A DNA stretch of 64,000 bases, taken from Maea johnstoni (lineage: Eukaryota; Annelida; Polychaeta; Spionida; Magelonidae). Made by a program: the position numbers and the translations under genes. The DNA lies in assembly GCA_963942565.1 (NCBI GenBank), contig OZ012685.1, positions 43,582,248 through 43,646,247 on the forward strand. Reading direction: 5' to 3'. The notes under the pieces were generated by a model that made no database searches, was not told the origin of the DNA, and saw only the letters and a list, made by a program, of their open reading frames with translations. Every line of letters begins with the position of its first letter. The first letter of the stretch is position 1. Below are positions 10,070 through 22,000 of this stretch, piece after piece.

Positions 10070-13000
10070 ATGGCTGATACAAAGAATTCAGGTAAATCAT
10101 AATTCTTTTTTTACATCTCTGAATGATCTCTCTGTTTCTGACTTTCATTTTGATTTCCATTTCCAAAGTATGTGAATGTTGAAATATCTTGTCTAGTCCA
10201 ATTTTCACTTCTTACCTTGATTTTTTGTTTGTTATAGTGGAAATAATTCCAACTGTCACGCCCACCAGAGAGTTCATAGACCTCTCTGCTCCCACTAAAC
10301 TAATAGCTGAACTTCTACATGTAACTACAATAACTCTGGTTTCCATTTGCCTTAATTCTTACAAAAAGGATAGGAATAGTTGGTAGGGGGATAATGGTCA
10401 GGAAATGGTGCAGTGGGTGATAGGAAGGGGCAGTGACATAGCCAGAACCTGTCCAGCCTGTCTTTGGACAGGCAGTCTCCTGAAAACCTCCCTTTTGGAC
10501 AGGCAAATTTCTTTGAAAAATATTCAATTGTGACTTTTGAGGGAGAGTAATTACTTACCAAACACTAGTTAACATCCCATCTAGATAACACATGACGGAA
10601 GTGTAAATTGCACTGTTGGAAACAATGGGCTATTAAATGTGTTTGGACTAAGCAATTTGATAATTTGAAGTAGCTGAGTAACTAAATCTGAAGATGGGCA
10701 GAAATTTTGTAATTGGTGTTTCAGACGGGCATTTCAAAAATCCTGGCTAAGACCCCGGGGAGATGGAGTAGGTGATTAAGAAGAGTCAGAGAGGAGGATG
10801 GGAGAGAGAAAAAATGATAGGGGAAGAAGTCAAGAGAAAAGTGATGAGAAAGGAGGCCTTTAGGAGGGTAAAATTAGGGAGAGACCGGGAGAAATAGAGT
10901 GCAGAGAACAGAAAGGTATTAACAGAGAAGAGGAAGAGGGAGCCCTGAAGAGAGTTGGGGAAAAAGGGAAGGTACAGTAGGCAAAGAGGGGGAGGAGATA
11001 AGAAAGAATGGGGGGATAAGAGGTCAGAAGAAAGGGAGGGGGAAGGAAATAAAGCAAGGGGATCAAGAGAGTGCCAGTGATAGGAGGGTCCACCATTAGG
11101 GTATTCCTGTGTAATTCAGCTTTTAATTTAAAACTATAATACATACAAACTAAACGAGAAGGGAGTGTACAGGGTAAGGTACAGTGGAAAAGGTGAATGC
11201 GAGGGAGTAATATGGGAGGGAAATAATGGTTGCACTGTTTTGTTATATACAAGTGTTTGATACTAACAAAGTTTACACAGTTTATATATGGGATTCATAT
11301 AAGTAGAGGTTAGGCCTGTGTGGGGGGGTTACTTGTTTAAGGATGAGAAGACACAGGGTTCGACTTTCTCAGGGGCCCAGGGGCTTATGCAGATATGCTT
11401 CTAGATTTTTCTGTGGGCCCCTAGATTTTTTCAGAATAGGGGCCCAAAATAGTATCTATAATAACCAGAAATCCTGTTTTGACTGCTGATTTTATCAAAA
11501 ATACTTTTCAGGCCCCTAGCCTGAAATCTAAATGTCAGACCCTGAGACATGGGAGGGGACAGACTTGATGCAGGAAGGGTATCTGTTTGTGTAGGAAGAG
11601 AAGGATCCGGGAGATTTTGTCACCAAGAGACTTTGTCATGTCATTATACAATTCCAACAACATGACATAATAAACCCCACTGAATCCCTAATAGCGAATA
11701 ATGCTATGAGTTTGCATGAAATATTTTGGAACTTTAAAGGTACTAGTAAGTAGTAACTGGATCAAAATGCAGTTTATAAGCACTTCTCTGAGGGGGTTAT
11801 TTTTTTTTTCAATTTCATTCGATCATTCTACTTTCACCTAATGAGATTGTTGAAAATTTATCCAGAATCACCTTCATTTTATGGAAATTAAATACATTTA
11901 CTAAAACAGGAGGATGGGGGAGGGTACAGACCTATTTAACCAACCTACATTTGCTGCAGACGAACATTGAGTAAAAAGTGGTTGCCCATTTGATGAACCT
12001 GTGCCAGCCCTCAGAACCCATTCAGATAAACGTATGTGTGTTATGCGTACAAGCTGGAATAACTGAGCTGCAGACAAACTAAAACATTTTCCAGCTTGAG
12101 CTGGTAGAAACACTGGTGTCACCTCAGGCCCTTGACCACCATCCCAGGGCTCGACGTTAAGGCTAGCCCCGTAGCCCCGGGCTAGTTGTTGAGAGTCAGG
12201 GCTAGTAAATTCTAACTGTGAGTAATCCCAAGGGGCTATATAGAATATCAGCGCTTAAAAAAGTATGAAGCCCTCCTTTGGCTCTGCATACCTGGATGAT
12301 AATAAAACTTTAATTCAACACAATACACTGCATTCTTTTCATGTTATCAACTGAGGCTATGGGGTTGGTCACTATTTGAATTTTTTATTAATATCAGGGC
12401 TAGCAAAAATATTTCAGGGCTAGTAAACGTTATGGTAACTAGCCCTGCTGGGCTTGTAATTTTTTTTCTTAATGTTGAGCCCTGCATCCATTATCCTCTC
12501 TCTCTCTTCCTCCCTCCTTCCCTCTCTATGTGTATTCACAGGGATATGTTACCTCAATATCATATAATCTTTATCTCTCATATTGGTATATTACCATACA
12601 GCTTGTCTTGTCCATGTTACTGGCCAACCAGATAGTGTAGCAGCTGAGTTGCCATAGACCTGGAGGGTCAATCATATCATTGCCAGAAATGCTTTTGGCT
12701 ATTGGCCTGCCAGGCAGATGATCAAAACAAACTAGTAGATGACTGTTATATTGGTAGATATATGCACTTCACTTGACCACACCATTCATATAGCACTACT
12801 ATTGAAGATAAAGGATCTTCAAGTTTATTTGTATAACTCACTGTACCTCACCCTTGCCAAAACATTTCATACCCTCGCATATCTGAAATTCTCTCCCTCT
12901 CATCTTGAAAGGAAAAACAATATTTTATTTTCTTATTTCATTTTAGGAACTTTAGGACATCTAAATTATATTTTTTTCATAACTTATCATACTTCTAGAT

Positions 13001-16000
13001 AATGAACTGAATACATGCCATCTAGAATGTATGTATTGTGATATATGGTATAGGATACTGGTTTTAGTAATTCAGGTCCAGTAGTTAATGCTGGCATGAT
13101 GACAGAACCTGCCTGTCAGGAATTGGAGCATCACCAATTCCTAGAACTAAGTTACTTGAGGCAACAGAGATATCTGCCAGTGATTTGAGGCTGAGTTTTG
13201 CACTGAGGCAATTATTAATAGAATCATAGGTATTTTATAACTAGCATGTATACTGTGCCAACTGTTCAGAAGAAAAAAGATAATATTTGCAGGTCAGAGA
13301 GTCACATGATGCTATTTATACATGCAGTGTTCCTGAAGGAACTCGTGATGCGCTAGTTACCATGTAAATATCTACTGGTACACAGTGTGCACATCTTATC
13401 CCTACTTTCTTGCCAATTCTGTGAAAACAGCACAAAGTGAACCAATTATTTTGCAGCAAAGTGAAATTAACTATATGTAGTTTCAAGTTAGATACTGAGC
13501 AATTGGCAAGTAATGGCAGGGCTCGAAATTAGGGGGTAACTGGAGCCCAGGGCTCTCTTGAATTCTCCTGCGGCTTGTTCATATGTCTGCAGGGAGCCCA
13601 AAGATGTACTGGTTTCTATACACAACACTTTTAGGCCACTCCAATTTAATTACTTGTCTTACAAGCTTTTTTGTAAAAAGAAATCCTGTCAGACTCAAAA
13701 AAAAAAAGAAAAAAAAAGTCACCTTTGGTGTCTTACGGACGAAAGTGGTTTTGAAATTTTCTGTCAGACTCCAAAAAAAAAAAAAAAAAAGTGCAAGTTT
13801 TAAGAATATTCTTTGTAAGGGTGATTCAATCAACTACAGGAAGCTATCATTGCTGTAGTAGAGCCTCAGACTTGAGGAGGTATACCTCCAAACCCTTCAG
13901 GTTACAGGGATTAATTGATTGATTGATTTTATTTAGTTGAGAATAGGCTGGTAGAAACATATCGCTACCAGTCCTAGTCGGCAGACTCTAAAAAAAATAA
14001 AATAAATTAAAAAAGTCACATTTTTCAACTTTTTTTTTTATTCCAAAATGGCTCATTTCCTACCTCCTGAGCATGTAAGACAAGTAAATAAATTGGAGTG
14101 GCCTTAGGTAGCTTTTGAAAATGAAAATGGGCTCCCTGGAATTTTTTTTCCGAGCCCTGAATGGTTTCAACATGACTCATGCTAACTCATTGAACAGGTG
14201 CTAGCAGCATGCTAAATTGATGGCAATGTTAAGAAAATATCAATATGCTTTGGCACATATTGCAGCCATGAATTTCCTAACTGAAAATCCAGGAAATTCT
14301 ACTCCTGACCATGAGCTTTTGTTTTTAGGTTGACTGATATACCCTGCTTGCAGCCAATAGGAGAGTTGCATATTCAAGCACCCAGTCCTTGATGACGGGA
14401 GTGCAGCACTGATTACACTGCAGACGTGTTGATTAGCTTTAATCCTGAGGGACTAAGTTTCTATGGTATTATTGCCTAGTATTTTATAGTAAAAAGCAGT
14501 CTGCTGTTTGACAAGAGAGCAACAATGTCCTAAATTGTGCAGTCAGTAAAATCTGGGTATTTCGTCAAAGGAGGCCTCATATTTTGATACCATCCATAAC
14601 AATTATTTATTTAAATATTGAGAGCATGAGAATTCATATCAAAATGAAAATTATCAGTTATTAATCTTTGATTGGTCTTAAGATAAATACCTGACAAAAA
14701 ATAGGTTTTTGTGTTGTGTATTTCATAAGGATATGGGGTGTCTCCGTGTCTGAATGGCACCCAGACACATCTGCTAGCTAAGGACAGGAGCCACAGCCAA
14801 CCAACCCACACACTCAATCCAGTTCATTCTATCTCATTTCATTTCTGATCCTCATGAATTGCATTTCCATCCATGTATATGCCACTTCAGTTGCCTTCCT
14901 GTGATTAATTGATATCCATTTTAGGGAGATGCTGCCGCTATACTTACAGGGCTTGAAATTAAGGCTTGTCTCTGCATACAGAATTGTATACTTTCCAAGA
15001 ACTAAAATCAAGGCTTGACTGTCTGAATTGACAACCAAAATTTGTTTAACTTACATCCATGGAAAATCTCAGGGGTAAACCTGATCGGTTATATAGGGCA
15101 AGTTGAAGCAGTTTTTACTTGAATTAATTAATTTGCTTAGCAAAATAAGTAATGTATCTTGAGGGAAAACCTATGAAATATACCAAACCATAGAGTACTT
15201 CTACAGTAAATGTCTTTTCTTATTTCTTTCATTGCCAATCGTTTATGCCCTTTTCATGAGTTTCAATTATCCTGTGTAGGTAAGTAAGACAAGTAAGAAA
15301 TGATTTTTACTTGCTTTGAAGCCATTTTTTACTAATAATAGTAATGAAATGGTCATTTGTACAGTGATATTTTATTTTAGTTTGTGTTAGTTAGTGACTG
15401 TTAGCTGTCTCTCACCACTGCCTGGGTTGGAAACCCAGCTTTGGCATGTGAGAAAGTTACTAGTGACCTGGGCTAAGCCAGTGTTTACACCGAGCCCTCA
15501 GGTTTCTTCCACCACTTACAACTGGCAAGTCATGACTAAGCCACAAAATCTCAGAAAAGGTGATAAAAATTATTCCAAATTCCGAATTGACCATGCATGG
15601 TTTACAACCTAGCAATCTGTCAGAAAAGCAAGTTTTTCATTTGCCTGTCCACACAATAGTTGCAAAACCTTATTATCAAGCCCTACAGTGTAGTACAGTA
15701 ATGTGATGGAAAAATATTGTCACTTGCTGTAAGGGGAGGCACTAAAGCCCATAAGTGGAATTGGATCAAAGTAATGTTTTTCAAATGCACTCATTATATG
15801 AAATATTCATTTGTTATAGTCTCTAGGGATTTGTCTAATGTGTCGGCTTGGAGTCTATATGGTGTGTATGTCTGCACATTCTTCTGTAGTGAACGGCTAA
15901 AATAATTGCATGCATTTTCAAATTTATATGACAGCTTCACATATTCATGCCCTGATTTTAACTCAAACAGTGTCTTTTGGTTGAAGCATTTTTCAGGAAA

Positions 16001-19000
16001 TATGTTAGTTAGTTATTTTTGTTTATTTCTAATATTTTCCTAAAAATGATCTATATTGTCAAAAAGTTAGGCCCATAATTGCCTAGACAGTGTTCACTGC
16101 AGCTGTGGTTAACTGGCCAACAGACATTTGTACTTATCGACTATTGAGCTTTTCATATTCAGTTATTAACCTTGTATGTTCTAATCTAAATGGCTATTTC
16201 AGTTGAACAAACAATTAAGTTTACCACATGTTGAAGACTGCATGATTATGTGAACATGTTTGCATGGGAAAAACAGTACTCGTTACCTAACAAACATAAT
16301 TTAAAATAAAACATATTGTTATCTTAGTGTCAGATTGATGGGCACAGACTAGAAAAGTTGCAGAAAGTGTAAAAGACTCTGCATCAGCATGTAAGTCATG
16401 TAGTGCCTTTGCACAATAAACAGATATGTTACCATATATTCTTATTCAGGAAAAGCCAGCAATTAAACACTCGCTATTTTAGTCTCAACCTGATGACCAT
16501 AAACTATAGTCTATCTATAAAAGTTGCAGGACATATCAAAGGTCCTGCATATACCTTTGATGGCATCTTTGCATACAGTTATCAGGTATGTTATCATTTA
16601 TTTTCAGGAAAGCCCAGTAAAGATGAAGTTGATGCGAAGCCCTCACCTAAAGATGAGACTGATGCTGGAGGTTGGAGGTAAGAACTCATTAGCAGCATTA
16701 TGAGGCCTATCTGATCAGATAAAGTTAAGGTTTAGAAATAATTAAATTGGTTTATGTATTTGTTAGATTCTCATCCATTCCCATGTGGAAAAAGGTACAT
16801 GAGGCCTAAAAAAAAGTTGTTTGTTTCCTGTAACCCTACCCTGACAAGTTTTTATTCAAAAAAATCCCTACCCTAAAGTTTTTTCCGCCCTCCGAACTCC
16901 CAATCAACGCAAAACATGCATAAAACACACATTTTTGACCAAAAAAATAATGCAAAAAAAGATCTTTTACCAACCTACCTACCCTATTTTATTTTAGACC
17001 GTTACAGGAAATAAGCAATTTCTTTTTTTAGGACTGATACATTTTACATGAAAGTAAATTGGGTAATGTTTTATACTTGTAAAATATCCATCAATGCCTT
17101 TTTCTTCAGTGAAGAGTTCCATCTGGATTCTGATACTCCTGATGTTTTTTAGTATTCTATGTACTTAAAACTCCTAAGTAAATGTAACCATGACTAAAGC
17201 CAGCTAGGTGTCATTGAGCAACCAAACCCTGCAAAATGACACATCAGGTCACCCACATTTTTGTTAGCATGTAATTGAATATTTTTACCTCAATTTAATT
17301 CCAATGATATTGCTTAAGGATTACATGCCTTTTCCCAGTACCTTAATATATTTCTGTGGTTGTTATCTGAATATATTGCAGTCTCCCTTGAAAAATAGGA
17401 TACCCCCCCCCCCCCCCTTCCCCCCCCCCCCCCCCCCCAAAAAAAAGAAAATTGTGATTGGCAATTTTGAGCACCCAGTTTCTAAATCCTGGCTATGGTA
17501 GGGGAGTACATATCATTTTAGTGTATAAACGGGGCATTTATGTATTTGTATACATATATTTGTATATATATATTTAATAAGTAGGCTTGGTCAAGCAGTT
17601 ACAGATTCACAAATTTGCTCATAGTAAACAAACTGTCATGTCATTCATACTATTTACTGTAACTTTCTTTACTCATGTCTGATAGATCGTATCATGGACT
17701 AGTTACCTATTCCTATAATGATTTTCCTCTTAAAAAGGTAATTTGATTATGTAATCTTGCCATCATTTTGATGCTTATATTTGAGGCTTACTGCTACTTT
17801 AATTTAAATCTTAATTTTCATTTCATTTTATGACTTGTTATGAAGTTTTGCCTTCGTACAAGTTCCAAACAGGTACCAGTATAACTAGACATTTAGTTGA
17901 CTTATGTGTTATTTTTCATCCCCAGCTTGAAGGATTTGCCTTGAAATGATATACTTGATACTTTTATGATGCTTGTATATTGGGGAAACCATAACATTTT
18001 ACTACTTCTTAACCTGATATGCCTGTGAGTAACCTATTCATGCCTCTGGCAGCCAAAAAAGGTCTGACTACAATTGAAATACTTTGTGACCAGACCCTTT
18101 TCCTGTTTATATTTGAAGTAGATATTATTCAAATGACTAACCAAAGCTCTCTTTCAAATTTCTGATTGATGCCAAATAGTGTTCTTCCGATTGTTCGAAC
18201 ATGCCGAACAGCGTTCGTTTGTGCCTCCGATTATGATGATCGAATGCAATTTTACATGTTCGAACAAAAAAAACAAACATGGATTAAGATTCTATTTAAA
18301 GAAATAGCTGGACTTTCGGGTAAGTCCTGCAGGTCAGAAAATCTGAGAAATAAAGTTTATTTACCTATATGTATTGTCCCATCAAAGAGGAAACACTGCG
18401 GGACCGCTCTATATTCACCTCTCTGAGGGTGCCGCGGCGATGTTACAATGTCGCCATTGTTGTTTTGTTATCAGCACACCATAGCGCAAATGCACATGAT
18501 GCAATTACGCTAGTGTGTCTTGATACCTTATGTCGCGGTACTTTATGACTAAGGTAAATATCAATGGCGGCATGGAAAACCATGAACACAACTTTGAATA
18601 TTAATCGGTCATCAGTCAGAAAGTTTTGACCGATTCCAAACATTAATGACAAAAATATTTTCAAAGGTGTCATAGATCCAGATTAGGAGATTCCCAGGCA
18701 TTAATGTCTTCATACGTACATGTATAAGAAGTCCCTTTGTGAATAAGATATAAATTCTTTCCATTGGAGCTGAAACATTTTAAATGCTGTCAAGTGGAAA
18801 AGTTATTTTGGAGTTACCCAGAAGACACTTCTGAAAGGTTGCTACTTTATGATTGTATGATTTGATAAGGAAAATGAAGCACATTTTAATGTCCATAAAT
18901 TGATTATACATCGGACAATTGAGAAGTAGTGCCAGGATGTTGACCCTTTAAGTACAAGATGTGCCTATTAATGCTCTGTATATGTAGCTCTCAGCAGGGT

Positions 19001-22000
19001 CTCAGCCAGGATTTCAAAAATGCCTGTCCAAAACAGCAATTCTAAAAAAAATTGCCCATCAAAATTTAGCCACTTAGCTACTTCACATCATTATGCCAAC
19101 TACATTTAATAGCCTATTGTGTAAAAAAGCCAATTTACACTTCAGCCATTTTCGAAAGATGGTTTGTTAGGAAAATATTTGGTTTTTACCTCCAAAAAGT
19201 CGAAATTGAAAATTATTATTTTTTGCCTGTTCAGAAAGGAGGTTTTCAGTAAACTACCTGTCCAAAAGACAGGCAGGACGGGTCCTGGCTAAGTCCTTGG
19301 CTCTCAGTCTGAATCTCCTAGCGCACCCAAAAGCAGCAAACATGATCAGCCTTGTAATGATTCTTAGTAAATTTTCCGAAAAATGATTTCTTTTCATCTT
19401 TCCTACTTGATACTGATCTTCACAGTGCTACTAAGACTGAGCCACCAATTAGCTCAAGGGGTGTGGTCAGTAAATGGAGTTATTTAAAAAGAAAACAATC
19501 TTTGCCTATCCCTTCTCATCTAAAAAGACAAAAACGAATATTACCTTTTTAGCTGCAAGTTCAACCCTGTTGAAATTTAAACTGTTGCCTGTGAAGTAGA
19601 AGGGAATGTGTTTTTAGTGCATGACTGGCTTATAACAGCATATTGGCTCCAGCTTAATTAATTCAATAACTTTTTATAATGGCAAATCCAGTTTTTGGGC
19701 TCTTTCAAGTGTTGGTCAATTGAAAATGCTTAGTTTCATATTTCATTTTTTCAAATAATCTTTCATATTATTTCAGGTGTACGTGAGAAACCACTTTTTA
19801 TGAAAATAACTTTATTGTGAGTCAAATAGAAAATTGTGCTCACTATTATCTGATACTTATAAGAAAATGAGATTGATTTTTCTTCTTAATCACATGACAC
19901 ATTAATTGTTTCTGCTTAGAAGCAAACAAACATTTTTTTACTGGTCCAAAAGAATCATAACTACTTCAAAGCACCCTTGGAAGTCAATTTGTTTTTTCAA
20001 AATCATGTGATTGAAGCTTGCCTCTATTGAGAAAAACTCAACTTTTATTGCTGTTTGTCTTTTCACCATGTAGTCGATTCCATCACTCCTCTTTATACAA
20101 TACAGATACATTACACAAGGTTTAACCCATTAATGCTCACAGCGGCCAAAACAGGCTTGACGATTTTGGATATATTTTTCTAACAAGGCATTTTTTTGGA
20201 AAATATTTGAAGGAGGAATGTTAACCAGAGGTCAAACAACAACTCTCCTTCAAATATTTTCATAACTTTTGCTTTATTCCCGAGTTATTTACAAAAGTAC
20301 GAAAGCAGCAGATTATACTTTCTAGAGAAACTCTGAGTGTGAATGGGTTAAAGATTGCTCTTTAGAGGTGCTTTGGAAATGTCCATGGCGGGAAATAGTG
20401 TAGTTGAAGGGACGGCTTGCTATGTACCAGTTTCCTGGCATGCCTGGATTAGCCATGGCAGCCATTTTGAAAATACCCATCACTGCTCAAATTCTACATA
20501 CCTACAATAAAGTAATCTACTTCATTGAAGTCAATATTACAGGAAAGAGATACCCTTTCTTAGTCCTATTTTGGCAGATTGTCTATGCCTATTTCTTTTG
20601 CTCTACACCCTTAATGAATTGCTATTTCTCTTTCAGTTCTGGACACTCAGGCGCCCTACCCCCACTCTCGGGTGAAGATCGTTACAGGATGAACCACAGC
20701 AAGAGAGGATTTGCCATCATTATCAACAACACCAAGTTTGATCCCCAGACCAGGATGAGTGAGAGGAAAGGATCAGACCTCGATGCCAGCAACCTGTACC
20801 AGCAATTTAAAGCTTTGGGTTTTGATGCAACACTATTGAATAACATCAAAAGTATTGAAATGCAAAGGTGCATGGATAAAGGTAATTGATGGAATGGGTA
20901 TTGCCTCCTGTTTTTGCTGGTCTGCTTTTATATATATCTAAAATAGATAAGGGTGTTTCTTTAATGAAAGAAATTGTGTAAGTGTGCTAGTCATTTTTAT
21001 ATGGTACTTATTTTGATAATTTCATAGGTATCAGTGTTAGGGAAAAGCTATTCCTACAAATTGAATGGGGAACCCACTAAACCCACTTAATTGACACAGT
21101 AAATGGCCCTTTAGTTTCTTATTATCATAGGTTTTGATGGATTCTGTTTTATATGTGTATGTGTATCCTCCCAGCAATCTAGAAAATGGATGATATTGAT
21201 AGTTGATCAAATATGATTAAAGTGCCTTGACATGTATGTTTGAGCCTCACCTTTTCCAACACATTCATATCAGAGTGAAAGAATTCTATTTTGGGTAAAA
21301 CTTGATTGGTAATTTTCATTTCAGCCGGTGCCGTCAATCATTCAGATTGTGACTGCTTTGTGGTAGCCATTCTCAGTCATGGCGATGACGGCATTATATA
21401 TGGAACAGACAACACTGTTGCCATAGAAAACCTCATAGAACCTTTCAGAGGGGACAGGTGCCCATCATTGGCTGGCAAGCCTAAACTATTCTTCATACAG
21501 GTAAGTCAAATATTCTTTGTTCTTTACACAGGTAATTAGAAATCCTTTGTTGTCCATTCAAGCAATTCTCAAATCATTTGTCATCATACTGTTATTTCAT
21601 AATTACTTTGTTCGTTATACAGGTATTCAGAAATTCCTTTGTTTTCCGTGTGAGCAATTCTTTATACAGGTAATTCACAAAATGTTTTGTTGGTTCCACT
21701 TTCAGACATGCACCCCTCAATCGAACTATGCCTGTAGCTCAAAAATGTCTTTAATGTTTCGGTAAAATACATTTGATCTGAGCATTTTTCTTCTGAAATC
21801 TTTGGAAGAGAGATGTTGATCGAAACCAAACCAACTAAAAATTCTGCCTCAATTTTTTGTTAATACAGATTTTATTACCAAGTTTTCAAAAGTGATATAG
21901 ATCCAGGTGAAATTTGTCAAAGAAATCTCAAGATACGAATGTTTTGATTCACTATAACTCTATTGCTAATTCACTATTACTCTATTGCCATAGTGCGCAT

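Noticed and set aside
14949-15070. Another family C element starting CAGGGCTTGAAATTAAGG
   Set aside because: Only a left-end look-alike; no inverted right end or target duplication found.
20404-20636. N-terminal extension of the caspase exon 3 frame (from Met 20404)
   Set aside because: The extension is intronic: a TTTCAG acceptor at 20631-20636 and matching phase with exon 2 mark the exon start, and the upstream residues do not resemble a prodomain.
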